64,000 bases of DNA from Dioscorea cayenensis subsp. rotundata. Taxonomy: Eukaryota; Streptophyta; Magnoliopsida; Dioscoreales; Dioscoreaceae. The translations under genes and the position numbers were made by a program. Where the stretch lies: positions 682,001 to 746,000 of the forward strand of contig NC_052495.1 of assembly GCF_009730915.1 (NCBI RefSeq). Direction: 5' to 3'. The first letter of the stretch is position 1. Each line of letters begins with the position of its first letter. Below the pieces are notes generated by a model, which worked only from the letters and a program-made list of their open reading frames with translations, ran no database searches and was not told the origin of the DNA. Shown here one piece after another: positions 20,501-31,555 of this stretch.

Positions 20501-22005
20501 TGCTTATATGTAGATGACATGCTTATCTTTAGTACTAGTCTTGAGCTAGTACATAAAGCAAAAGGTTTTCTAGCTTCTAAATTTGATATGAAGGATATGG
20601 GTGAAGCTAATGTGATTTTAGGTGTTAAAATCATAAGGAAAGGTGATTGGATAATGCTATCAGAAGAATATTATGTTGAGAAACTTCTTAAGAAGTTTGG
20701 ACATTATGATGTCACACCAGTGAGTACTCCTTATGATGCTAACACTCAACTAAAGAAAAGTTAAGGTGATCCTATCACTCGTATGCTAAGATCATAGGGA
20801 GTCTGATGCATTTGATGAATTTTTCTAGACCTGACATAGCTTATGCTGTGTGTAGATTGAGCAGATACACGCATAACCCTAATCATGAACACTGGACTAG
20901 CTTAGCTGGACTAATGAGATATTTGAGAGGTACCATGAGCTATGGTATTCTATATAGTGGATTTCCTGCTGTATTAGAAGGATACAGTGATGCTAGCTAG
21001 ATTTCAGATACAGATGAGACTAAATCCACTAGTGGTTATGTGTTCACTCTTGGTGGAGGAGCAATTTCTTAGAAATCTACAAAACAAACAATAATTGTTA
21101 AATCAACAATGGAATCTGAATTCATTTCTTTAGAGTTGGCTGGTAATGAAGCTGAGTGGTTGAAAAACATCTTAGAAAATATTCCTTTGGGTATAAGACC
21201 TACACCTCCTGTGTCTATGCATTGTGATTGCTAAGAAGCAATAGCCATTGCAAAAAAATAAGACATTCAATGGGAAAAACAGACATATTTGGTTGAGACA
21301 TGATATTGTGAAGCAATTGCTAAGAGATGGAATATTTCCATTAATTATGTGAAGTCGGAAATGAATTTGACCGATCCTCTGACTAAACCTTAGGGAAGGA
21401 AACTAATACATGAAACATTGAGGGGAATGGGACTAAAGAAAATTTGAGATATCAACAATGATGGTAACCCAATCTATGTGATTGGAGATCCCATGAATTA
21501 GGTTCATATGGGTAATAACAAGTCATTAGTTGATTTGTTGGGCACTATACACATGCATGTCCCTCCTATGGTGTAAATGTGCTAACTGCAATGAAAGTGA
21601 GGCTTAGTTAACCTCTTAATCAAATTCCATATCTTTTATAAGTGGTGTATTAAACTGCAGTATACACTTGATAGAATGACCTATATGAGTGTGGAGTGGA
21701 GCTGCTCCTATGAGATTATGCAAAATTCTCTAGAGCACTCATGAATATCCAGGCACGCGCATGGCCTATTAGCACACATCACCGTGGAACAACAGTGTTG
21801 TGAACGTATAATGTGATTGATGAGAAATTTAGTTTACAAAAGAGTTCTTGGTTCATAGAAGCTTCACGCTTCACCACTTATTCTGTAAATTAAATCTCAT
21901 TTCTTTCTAGTTCTGGTCATAGTCTAAAGACACCAGAATCGATGCATTATACAAAATAAAAAAGATCCAACAATGACTTTTGTCGTCCTTTTGAAATGTG
22001 GGGAT

Positions 22006-22412
22006 TGTTGTAAGAGATAAGAATATTTCAAAAGGATTTAGTTAAATATTGACTTAGTTCCTCATTATTTATGTAATCCTATTATCTCTCTAACAGATTT
22101 GAGAATGTGGGTTTTAAGATTTCAAAACTACCCGTTAGGGAGAGATTTTTATATAAGAGATCTCAAAAATAAGAGATAAGATAAGATAAGAAAAGCTCTC
22201 TCTCCTTTTTTTACCTTTTCACCCTTTCTTCTTACGCTGGGTTAATCTTCTCTCTTTATCTGTTGTTCCTGATCCTATTTTTTATATAGAAGAGCTTGTT
22301 GAATCCTGGAGGATACGTCGTATTAATTTTTGGTTGGTGTCGGCGAATTATCCTTGAGGACAGTGCTATCACGCCTCAAGCTATATTAGTTTTCACCTAT
22401 TTCACGCATCAA
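22006..22412 (+). repeat. Copia LTR copy, left of the gap
   Basis: Begins TGTTGTAAGAG after the purine tract and runs to the N gap. It contains a TATA-like TTTTATATAAGAG (22147-22159) and a CT-rich leader typical of an LTR promoter. Most of it from about 22090 is repeated after the gap. Confidence 0.85.
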
Positions 22413-23412
22413 NNNNNNNNNNNNNNNNNNNNNNNNNNNNNNNNNNNNNNNNNNNNNNNNNNNNNNNNNNNNNNNNNNNNNNNNNNNNNNNNNNNNNNNN
22501 NNNNNNNNNNNNNNNNNNNNNNNNNNNNNNNNNNNNNNNNNNNNNNNNNNNNNNNNNNNNNNNNNNNNNNNNNNNNNNNNNNNNNNNNNNNNNNNNNNNN
22601 NNNNNNNNNNNNNNNNNNNNNNNNNNNNNNNNNNNNNNNNNNNNNNNNNNNNNNNNNNNNNNNNNNNNNNNNNNNNNNNNNNNNNNNNNNNNNNNNNNNN
22701 NNNNNNNNNNNNNNNNNNNNNNNNNNNNNNNNNNNNNNNNNNNNNNNNNNNNNNNNNNNNNNNNNNNNNNNNNNNNNNNNNNNNNNNNNNNNNNNNNNNN
22801 NNNNNNNNNNNNNNNNNNNNNNNNNNNNNNNNNNNNNNNNNNNNNNNNNNNNNNNNNNNNNNNNNNNNNNNNNNNNNNNNNNNNNNNNNNNNNNNNNNNN
22901 NNNNNNNNNNNNNNNNNNNNNNNNNNNNNNNNNNNNNNNNNNNNNNNNNNNNNNNNNNNNNNNNNNNNNNNNNNNNNNNNNNNNNNNNNNNNNNNNNNNN
23001 NNNNNNNNNNNNNNNNNNNNNNNNNNNNNNNNNNNNNNNNNNNNNNNNNNNNNNNNNNNNNNNNNNNNNNNNNNNNNNNNNNNNNNNNNNNNNNNNNNNN
23101 NNNNNNNNNNNNNNNNNNNNNNNNNNNNNNNNNNNNNNNNNNNNNNNNNNNNNNNNNNNNNNNNNNNNNNNNNNNNNNNNNNNNNNNNNNNNNNNNNNNN
23201 NNNNNNNNNNNNNNNNNNNNNNNNNNNNNNNNNNNNNNNNNNNNNNNNNNNNNNNNNNNNNNNNNNNNNNNNNNNNNNNNNNNNNNNNNNNNNNNNNNNN
23301 NNNNNNNNNNNNNNNNNNNNNNNNNNNNNNNNNNNNNNNNNNNNNNNNNNNNNNNNNNNNNNNNNNNNNNNNNNNNNNNNNNNNNNNNNNNNNNNNNNNN
23401 NNNNNNNNNNNN
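22413..23412. other. Assembly gap (1000 N) within the Copia LTR
   Basis: Exactly 1000 N between two copies of the same LTR sequence; true length unknown. The gap probably reflects a repeat that the assembler could not resolve. Confidence 0.99.
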
Positions 23413-23671
23413 TGATTTGAGAATGTGGGTTTTAAGATAAGAAAAGCTCTCTCTCCTTTTTTACCTTTTCACCCTTTCTTCTTACAGCTAGGTTAATCTT
23501 CTCTCTTTATCTGTTGTTCCTGATCCTATTTTATATAGAAGAGCTTGTTGAATCCTGGAGGATACGTCGTATTAATTTTTGTTGGTGTCGGCGAATTATC
23601 CTTGAGGACAGTGCTGTCACGGCTCAAGCTATATTAGTTTTCACCTATTTCACACATCAATATTTCTAACA
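23413..23671 (+). repeat. Copia LTR copy, right of the gap
   Basis: Closely matches 22096-22412 and extends to the LTR end TTTCTAACA at 23671, directly followed by the TATAC target duplication. This fixes the right boundary of the element. Confidence 0.88.
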
Positions 23672-23923
23672 TATACATCCTCAATTGAAATGAGAGATTT
23701 GGACTGTGAGATAGCAGGAAAAATAAGATCATTTTAGGAAAAAAAAAATTTAACTACTTAAATATATATATATTTGTGAAAGATATTCTAAAATTTTGAA
23801 AAAAAATTGTAATTATTTCAAAATTGCAATCCCAAGATTACATTTTTAGAACTCATTAATAAATATAATTAATTATTTAACTTGATTAGTTTATATATAA
23901 TTCTATTTTCTTAACCTTGGTTA

Positions 23924-24317
23924 CACGTGGAAGGCGATGGAGGTGTTATACTTTTTGGGACCCGGGTTGGCTTCCACATGTCCCAACACGTGGCAAAACC
24001 ATCCTGGCATACTTACCTTCATGGCCATTTTTTCCACATGTCAACAAGTCCGAAGTCCTGAGGGTTGCATGCATGTCACCTACGAGAGAAAGCCACGTGG
24101 CAATCTCTTGTTTGTGCAAGAGGGTTGTTGGCCAATGGGATGCTTCCACGTTGCGAATTGAAGAAATAGCACGTAAGTGCTGAAATAAGTAAAACGCCAA
24201 GTGTCAATTAGCTCAGGGTCAGTGAGCCTTGGCACCGCCCAAAAAGTGCCACGTGGTGATGAAACTCAGTGACATGGAAGCCTACGTGGACAAAATGAAA
24301 GATGTGCAGTATTTAAA
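23924..24317 (+). promoter_or_regulatory. bZIP gene promoter: G-box cluster and TATA box
   Basis: ACGT-core elements occur at 23924-23930 (CACGTGG), 23987-23994 (CACGTGGC), 24092-24101 (the palindrome GCCACGTGGC), 24146-24151 (CCACGT), 24171-24174, 24249-24256 (CCACGTGG) and 24283-24289 (TACGTGG). A TATA box TATTTAAA is at 24310-24317, 58 bp before the ATG. Such elements are bound by bZIP and bHLH factors and serve as ABRE/G-box sites in ABA, light and stress responses. Because the gene itself encodes a bZIP protein, self-regulation is possible but unproven. Confidence 0.75.
24132..24150 (+). promoter_or_regulatory. ER-stress response element (ERSE-I, exact match)
   Basis: CCAAT at 24132-24136, nine bases, then CCACG at 24146-24150, the exact CCAAT-N9-CCACG consensus. 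In plants this element is bound by bZIP28 together with NF-Y at genes induced by unfolded proteins. It lies about 225 bp upstream of the bZIP start codon. Function is inferred from the motif only. Confidence 0.6.
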
Positions 24318-24374
24318 GGGTTGCATATTTGAATTCCAACTTAAGCAATATCAGTACTAGCTTGACTATCAAAT

Positions 24375-26033
24375 ATGTCAAATAACAGTACTACAAAGGG
24401 TGATCTCACTGAATGGAGTGAGTTCGAAGCAGCTCGAGCTTTAGCTTCAATTGCTGGGATACAAACCAAGATTTTGAAGAATGAAAATGATGATGAAACT
24501 CCGAATGATAACAATGACTTGAAGACTAGAAATGGGTTTGATCTAGTACTGGCAATGTCTAAAGAGGAGGTAAGTGATGCTTCTTTAATAGTGTTAATAT
24601 AGAGGTATATATGTTAATATTCTTTCGCAATTTCATTAAAGGTACAAGTTTTAATAAAATTAGACCTGAATTTACATAACAAGTACTTTCATTTGTAAAA
24701 ATTAAACTGTATTTCATTAAACAAATATATTTCTAAGAGAAGTGGCTCTTTCTACCTGCAGCCAATATTTTGAGAACACGTGGCACAATAAGATCATGAC
24801 ATGTAAGACATTAGCTATATTAAGTTCCTTTTTTGTAGGTTGCTTGTCAGGAAGGTGGTATTATTAACAAAGATGGTGAGAATGGGCTGACAGAGGAACC
24901 CAAGTCCAGTGAAAATATTGACTGCTTAGACAACTACGACGTCACAGTGAAAACAACCAAAGGAAAGCACAACTTAACAGAGGTAATGAATTATATACAT
25001 ATGAGAATTTTGTTTTTGAATTAATTAATTAATTAATTATAATTACCTTCTTGATTATGAAAGGCTGAGAAAGAACAGAAAAGAATGCGGAGAGTTTTAG
25101 CTAATAGGGAGTCAGCTAGAGAAACTATTCGAAGAAGACAGGTAATGTAATTAACCAATTCTAAAATATCTATTTTCCAATTTCTTTGTTTTTTTTTTAA
25201 AATTTTTCCTTCCAATCAGGCATTTCGTGAAGAATTGATAAAAAAAGTTGCTGATTTGTCTTTGGATAACCGAGATATTAAAATGGTACATTGTTTTATT
25301 ATTGATAGACATGTTGTTCAGTTATTTTTGTTTCTTTATATATATATATATATATATTTGTTATAATTGATTGTTTGTCATGAAATCAGCAAAGAGAACG
25401 GTTGATGAATGAGTATAATACTCTGAAAGACAATAACAAACAACTGAAAGAACGGGTAGAAACACTCTTGTAAATCCCTTGATATGAATATGAATACATG
25501 CATGCATGTGATCATCTCAAGGATTTTATGGCTGGCAGATTGCAAAGGCGAAACATTGCCCGGAAAAAAGCTCAACGACGGCGATTCCAGTGACTGGTTA
25601 TTCTTTTGCTCCTTATCCATGGACTTCATGGTCTCCATTTTCATATGATCTTGGAAATTCTCTAGGATCTTGTGGAGTTTATGTGCCTCATCATCATGCT
25701 TGGTTTCATCCTCACCAAGCTTCGGGACCTTTGCCAATGTATGTCGGCACAAACATACACGGCTCGGTTCCATACTGTCATCATCAAACTAATGCTTCAT
25801 CTTCAACAATTGTTTCTGCAATGCAAGATGGAAGTGATGAACATGAACATCCTATGCATTTGGTTCTGAACTCAAATGCGAACTCTTCGTTTCCTTCTTC
25901 CGATGATCAAGGGAAGTCACACGTCCAACCGACATCATCGGTGTCGGCTTCAGCTGCTGAAGCTAGAAAGAAAAGAAAGGAACTCACCAAATTGAAGCAT
26001 CTTCAAGGAAAGCAGGTGAGCAAACACAACTGA
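24375..26033 (+). CDS. bZIP transcription factor, atypical basic region (bZIP62-like)
   Basis: Exons 24375-24569, 24839-24982, 25064-25141, 25220-25285, 25390-25455 and 25539-26033, all GT-AG and in phase, give about 347 residues. The basic region (exon 3) reads RMRRVLANRESARETIRRRQ, and the zipper runs through exons 4-5 (AFREELIKKVADLSLDNRDI, then MNEYNTLKDNNKQL). In ordinary bZIPs an Arg or Lys follows Asn after seven residues; here Ile stands there. A small plant bZIP group with this Ile, including Arabidopsis bZIP62 as recalled, shares the NRESAR-x-TIRRRQ core and a Lys-rich C-terminal tail (here ARKKRKELTKLKHLQGKQ). The N-terminus has an EAARALASIAG helix. An alternative 3' end is possible: a GTGAG donor follows 26015 and an in-phase exon could start at 26300. 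Confidence 0.85.
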
Positions 26034-26299
26034 TATCCATCCAAATCTTGGTTTATGACCAGAAAAGTATTAATCTGTGGAAGATCATGAGAACATCTCT
26101 TTGGAGCAAAATTTATAAGTTTGCTTGTTGTGTGTCTTTCCTTTCAAGATGAGTTAATTCTAATTCCAGTGTCTGTTTTTTTGGTGGTTAATTATCTTCT
26201 TATCTTATGAGAAATGGAAATTTTTTTCCAAATAAAAACAAGAAAAACCTCCGCGCATTTATGATGAACAGTTGTTAATTTTATGTTCTTTATATTAAG

Positions 26300-26398
26300 G
26301 TTCATAGGACCAATGTGAAGGTGTATGAAAGGAAGATATATGGGTTGCAGAGACCTCCCACATTGTTGCATGAAATCATGAAGATCATTAGTAATTAG
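26300..26398 (+). other. Possible alternative last exon of the bZIP gene
   Basis: After an AG at 26298-26299, an open stretch in the correct phase encodes VHRTNVKVYERKIYGL and continues to a stop at about 26396. Joining 26015 to 26300 would replace the last few residues of the bZIP protein. The acceptor is T-rich upstream. Transcript evidence is needed to choose. Confidence 0.3.
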
Positions 26399-27268
26399 TT
26401 GTTTAATTTTATTTAATTAAAAACAATGGATCGAGTTCTCTTACTTTTTGAATTCTGGAAAATTAAACAAGCAGTAGGACAAGTCCAATTATAGATGAGT
26501 TATAATTCTAATTGAGATTAATTAACTCAATTCAGAAAAGAATATATAATTTTCAAAATTAATTGGGAAATTTATTTATGATTAATTAAAACAAAGCAAT
26601 TCATTGCAGAAAGGTTTTATTAATTTTTAATTACAATTTACTGCTAAGTGATAGCAAAGTGAAGGATTCCGATCGGACGGTCCAGATTATGCCACGCATG
26701 AGGACTTGATTATTTATAGTGTTCCGACGGAACATCAATTCTTACATTAGTTCAGCTTATGATAAACTCTATTCTTTCTCTTTCTCTTTCTCTCTCTTCC
26801 CAAGTTCACAGCCATGGCGATGACCGTCGAAGGTATTCTTCTTCTTCTTTTCTAGATAATGACCTAAATCTCAGGTTAGAATCACGAGAATTTGCATCTT
26901 TGGCTGTGTTTCAACTTTATGTTTCATCGATTGCCCTAGATTTCCGAGTTTGATTTAGTCCATTAATTTCTAGGGTTCCAAAATTTCATCGAAAGATTTA
27001 AATTTTAAATTTTTTTTTATTTTTCTTTATTTAGATATGTATCTTTGATTTATTACGTGATCTTAGAATTTTGGTTGGTTGAAATTGTGAAAAGTGGCTG
27101 ATTGGTGTGCTTTTTCTGGTGATTTTGTATGCATTACTGGATTTGGTGCAATTGGCGGTAACGATGAACATCTGACTTCTGATGACAGTGTGAGTTTCAA
27201 TTTTTGATTTTTCTTGTGTTGTAGTTAACAAGCTTCTGTCTTGACTTTGGATTCTTTCTGATTGGCAG
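26399..27268. other. Spacer and 5' region of the VPS55 gene
   Basis: AT-rich intergenic DNA to about 26740. An ATG at 26814 followed by a GTATTC donor at 26833 may belong to the leader of the next gene, but its phase does not fit the first certain VPS55 exon. The true first coding exon of VPS55 was not identified. Confidence 0.4.
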
Positions 27269-29498
27269 GCTTGCTGGACTTGCGTTTATGTTCTCTGCCA
27301 GCATCTTGTTACAAATACTGGTATGACTTCCTTATTCAAATTTTTGCCTTAAATTAAGTTATTCTTCTTTGGTAGTGATTGATAGGATAGACACAACTTC
27401 CATGTTTCTAGAGTTAGTTGATCTTTGAGAATAGTATGATGTTGAAAATATGATTCAGAGGAGCTGAACTGTTGTTACTTTCTCTAAGTTCCACTGTGCA
27501 TTTTTCTTTGCTGAATCTTATTTATTTATCAACCCTTACATTCAACAAAGGCACCTTGTGATGGAGAGCTGAATTAAAGTGTCCTGGCATTCAACTCTTC
27601 TCACTATTCCTAAGTGACACTAAAATTAAAGATATGATTGCCGGCCATCATGTACTGTACATTGTGTACTATCCTTAAGTGGTTTCCTTTCCAGCCTCAT
27701 CTCGGCATTGCCAGGCATTGCTGTGACATTGTGTCTCTCTTGATGTATTGTTTTGAAAATCCTTACTCCAAACATTTTGTGATAATAAGATTTTAATATT
27801 TTTTGTGAGATAATGTTGTAATATGAGTTTTCTATTTTTACCGGGGTTTTGGATTTCATTTCATTAAAATTTTGGATATGAATTTTGCAACCAATGTTGC
27901 TTCTGACATCTTTTAGTATACCAAATTGTCCCATGGGTACATTCTTGTACTTTTCTTTACCCTCTGAGCTAAAGCAAGTAGAAGTTTGATTGGGTGAGAT
28001 GTGGTGTGACGTGCCTACAAACGATATGTCATTTTGTTTTTATTCCACTTTGATCCTGAGCCTTTGCTTGCTTTATAAGTGGAAATAGAATATCTGCATG
28101 ATTCATCCTTTTCCGTTTCAGAATGAATAGCTTGGAACTTCCATGCATAAGCAATTGGAAGTTGGGACTACAAAGCTTTGTTCATAGGAATAATTTAACA
28201 CAACAATGCATGATATATCCATGTATTTCTGCATGTGTATAGTGCTTATGCATGTGTGTGTGTGTGTGTGTGTGTGTGTCGGAGGCACTATTCCTCAGCA
28301 TCGTGATACATTCTTCAGAATCTCTGATTAATCAGGTGTACAATTCATTTTCTTACTTTGCCATGTATAATTTATGAGATATAAGTATGCACTGTGGAAT
28401 ATTTTTGAAAGTTTCTCCTTGACAAGGCCATGTAATAATTCCATGAATTTGTTAATTTTCTATTTTTGTCAAAAATATAATATGGTTTGAATTAACTCCT
28501 AAATCATTTCACAATGAAGACCTTCTTTTCAAGTTTTAGCCAAAATAATAATTAATAACAAAAAAAAGCTTTTTTTTCTTTTCAGGTTTCTTTTTTTCTC
28601 AGAAGGACTAAATAAGCAAGCATTCATGCATTTCCTAATATATTGTTAATATTAAGAAAGGACTTTCGTTTATGCAAAAACTTTTTATTTTCGCAGGCAT
28701 GTGCTCTTTACAATAATTGGTGGCCTTTGTTATCAGGTGACTGGTTACATAATACTTAAGTTATCATAAAACTGCTGATAAAACTTAGAAGAAAAGGCTG
28801 ACATGATTTGTTTTGCTTCTTTTTCCCAGCTCTAATGTATATTCTGGTTCCTATGCCATGCTTGTTCTTTGGAGATGGGTCCACACGTTTCCTAACTAGC
28901 CGGGATGGTGGAGGGTGAGTTAATGTCAATGACCTCTATCCTGAGCATTTAGTTACTGGATTACTCTTTTTTCATTAATGAGCTTCAATCTGGAACTAGT
29001 AGTTTATATTAAGCATATATACACTGTTTTAAATCCTGAACCAGAAACATTTTCAGTATCATATAGCAGTGAAATCCAAGGTCCTTGCCTTGATCGATTT
29101 TACTGTTTCAAAATTTGTATCCAATTGGCATTATATGGCTTAGAGCCTGAACCAAATGCTCGATTTTACACATTAACTTTATGTTTGGTGCTATTTAATT
29201 ATTGTTCAATGCTTTTCAATATGCAAGTGCTTGCATGACCTATACATTGACAGAAAATTAAACAGCCGTTCTTAACTTGGAAACTGATTATTGATCATCT
29301 CTTTCTTAATGCAGCTGGATAAACGCGGCAAAATTCTTGACTGGTGCATCAGCTGTGGGGAGTATTGCCATTCCTGCTATTCTGAGGCATGCTCACCTAA
29401 TAGAGACCGGAGCCATGCTCATAGAATTCACATCCTTTTTCATTCTAGTCTGTACCGTCTTGTGTTTCCACAGAGTCAGCCTCGACGAAGATTGGTAG
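27269..29498 (+). CDS. VPS55: VPS55 / LEPROT-family endosomal membrane protein (first exon unresolved)
   Basis: Four clear exons: 27269-27320, 28697-28736, 28830-28914 and 29315-29498, GT-AG with matching phases, coding for about 119 residues; family members have about 135-140. The sequence includes LLQILACALYNNWWPLL, YILVPMPCLFFGDG and WINAAKFLTGASAVGSIAIP, hallmarks of plant VPS55, followed by two hydrophobic segments and an acidic end (SLDEDW). VPS55 is a four-helix membrane protein that works with VPS68 in late endosome to vacuole sorting. The first exon must end in a partial codon of two bases and encode roughly 16 residues; the ATG at 26814 gives the wrong phase. The C-terminal third is more divergent than in Arabidopsis homologues. 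Confidence 0.85.
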
Positions 29499-29678
29499 TC
29501 AGTGTCCATTTGCAACTAAAACTAGAGGAATCAGAGAATAACAAAAGTCCATGTACCATGTGCAGCAGTGGATGGAGCAATTCCATGTTGTTGACCAAAC
29601 TAGATATTAATCACTTCCAACAGATACCTTCAATGAAATTTCTGTTGATCTATCATACAATTTCTTTTGCTTGATGAA

Positions 29679-29719
<41 letters not shown>

Positions 29720-30566
29720 TTTAAATGAAGAATCTAGTGAAAAGAAGTACAAGAAGCCAGCTGGTTCACTGTGAGAGCCTAGAATCAATTAATCATGGCA
29801 GGTGATCAAGCAGCAGCACCACCACCACCTTGTATTTTGTGGTGAAAAAACATGCTTTCAGGGGTCCCATAAAACTTGGACGTTCAATTCAATTACGTGT
29901 TTTAGTATTTTGCCCATTTTGTCAATACACATGCTTTCACAGTACCTCATAAAATTATCATGCAAATTATTTAACCGGATATGCTTAAAAAGACATTGTA
30001 TGATAACAACTTCTTATGCTTGTCAAATTGTTTTAATTTGCATTCACACTCTTACAAATTAAAACAGCTGTTCAGCCAATGACATTCGTACCTTATTGAT
30101 ACCAAGTCTTTTATTTGTGGGAACAACAGGGTTAGATCTTCACTAAAGATACTCATACTTAATTTATTGATAGTGAGTTTCCTGTTTGTGAAGAAGAAGA
30201 AGAAGAAGAAGAGATGCTTCATAGAAAGGATTACATCTCAGCTATCACATGGTGTGAGTGTATGGTATATTTAGAATGGCTAGTCCTCTATTTGTGAAGA
30301 AAGACGGGTTGTGTCTCCTCAACCTCTGATTATATATTATATTGTTAAAATCTTAATTGTTTTTTTCTACTGTGTTATATAAAAATTAATCAAGTTGCAA
30401 GAAACCCAAAACAAAACCTTGTTAAGAGGTTCATTACTATAAGTGTTTGATCATAAATAAACAAATTAATCATGGTATCTTTTACTCAACTCAACATCCC
30501 AAACAATAACAAATCAACACATAATTAATCAATGAAAAACAAATTTAAAATTTGATGGCAATGGTT
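29499..30566. other. Intergenic between VPS55 and NAC genes (tail to tail)
   Basis: 3' flanks of two converging genes. Contains (AT)n at 29683-29711 and (GAA)n at about 30191-30214. No gene recognised. Confidence 0.75.
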
Positions 30567-31236
30567 TCAAAGCCAATCCAACAACTCTAAGTCTGCCTCT
30601 TCAATCATCTGCACATTAGTACTTGTGCTTGCTGCTCCAGCGCCGGACTGTTCATTATTCCGGTGCTCACCGGACGACGAGCTATCTTGTGAGCTTGCTC
30701 TTTCAGCCACCATTGGCACCATCATCGACGACGAAGCCTCAGTCATTCTCCGGCTATCAATCTCTATACCAACAGGTCTCCGATCAAAAGACCTCAAACT
30801 TCCCGAAGTTACATACACCCGACACAAACTAAACTCATTCCGCAGCTGAAAATTTAATAGTTCCACATCGGTTAATTTAGTAAAAACAACAATAATGTAT
30901 GATAATGAATAAATACAAACACACCATTGGAGTTGCACTTGGCCTAATTCCGGTATCAGCTTCGACAACTTTGTATTCATTCATTTTCCATTTGGTTTTA
31001 CTGCCGAGCGGAGCTCGGCCTTGATAGAACACCATCGTCTTCTTAACACCGATCATTCGATTATTATGATAAACTCCGCTCGGTGAGCCGGTAGCCTTCC
31101 AGTAACCGGACGGAGTTGTTCGTCCCGGTCTTCCACCGTGTGCTTCCCTTTCTTGCATGGGGCAAAAAAAGAACCATTGCTCTGAATCTGTGATACTTGA
31201 TTCTCCAGACATCTCTGCATAAAACATCATCACCCA

Positions 31237-31288
<52 letters not shown>

Positions 31289-31555
31289 TGATAAAGAGTG
31301 GATAAACCACTGATTTATTAAAAATACTTATATATTCAAATCTATATTTTTCTCAAATAATAATAATAATAATAATAATAATGAATACTTACGGGGGAGA
31401 TGCCAGGGATCAACAGCATAAACATCAATGGGAGGAATAACTCTTTCAATGTCTTGAAGTCTGGTGTTTTCCAACTTGTTGTGCAAATAAAAGTTCACCA
31501 ATTCTTGCTCAGTGGGATAGAAACGGAAGCCTGGTGGAATATTAGTACTGTTCAT
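30567..31555 (-). CDS. NAC transcription factor, NAC090/NAC061-like
   Basis: Exons 31555-31393, 31214-30925 and 30845-30567 (minus strand), GT-AG and in phase, encode 243 residues; Arabidopsis NAC090 is about 235. The NAC domain fills the first 160 or so: [18 protein letters not shown] (subdomain A), [11 protein letters not shown] (B), [19 protein letters not shown] with [10 protein letters not shown] (C), [20 protein letters not shown] and WKMNEY (D), then [20 protein letters not shown] in exon 3. FF(F)CPxQ with GGRPxR is distinctive of the NAC090/061/036 group, which in Arabidopsis is tied to salicylic-acid-linked defence and leaf senescence. The C-terminus is Ser-rich and ends in an acidic [11 protein letters not shown] patch, a probable activation motif. 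Intron 1 holds long (AT)n and (AAT)n repeats. Confidence 0.92.
31236..31382. repeat. (AT)n and (AAT)n microsatellites in NAC intron 1
   Basis: (TA)n at about 31236-31285 and (AAT)n at about 31360-31382. Between them (31286-31320) is GATAAAGAGTGGATAAACCAC, a GTGG-loop-CCAC hairpin next to a T-rich run that recurs in similar form at about 35622 and 56785. Confidence 0.85.

Larger units (their letters stand above)
17588..23671 (+). mobile_element. Copia LTR-retrotransposon fossil
   Basis: A Ty1/Copia element in plus orientation. Parts in order: gag (about 17620-18460) with zinc knuckle CFVCGKPGHHAPQC; aspartic protease (WVIDSGATRHIC, about 18510); integrase with LWHARLGH pre-domain and SDRGGQY core (about 18900-19700); reverse transcriptase with YGLKQAPKQWH and CLYVDDML (about 19950-20760); RNase H region (about 20990-21400). 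The protease-integrase-RT order is diagnostic of Copia. A purine-rich tract precedes LTR sequence starting TGTTG at 22006. The element is flanked by TATAC on both sides (17583-17587 and 23672-23676), a 5-bp target duplication. It is broken, with roughly half a dozen or more interruptions, and LTR sequence at its two ends is unequal in extent. It looks moderately old. The lineage within Copia is not assigned. Confidence 0.92.
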
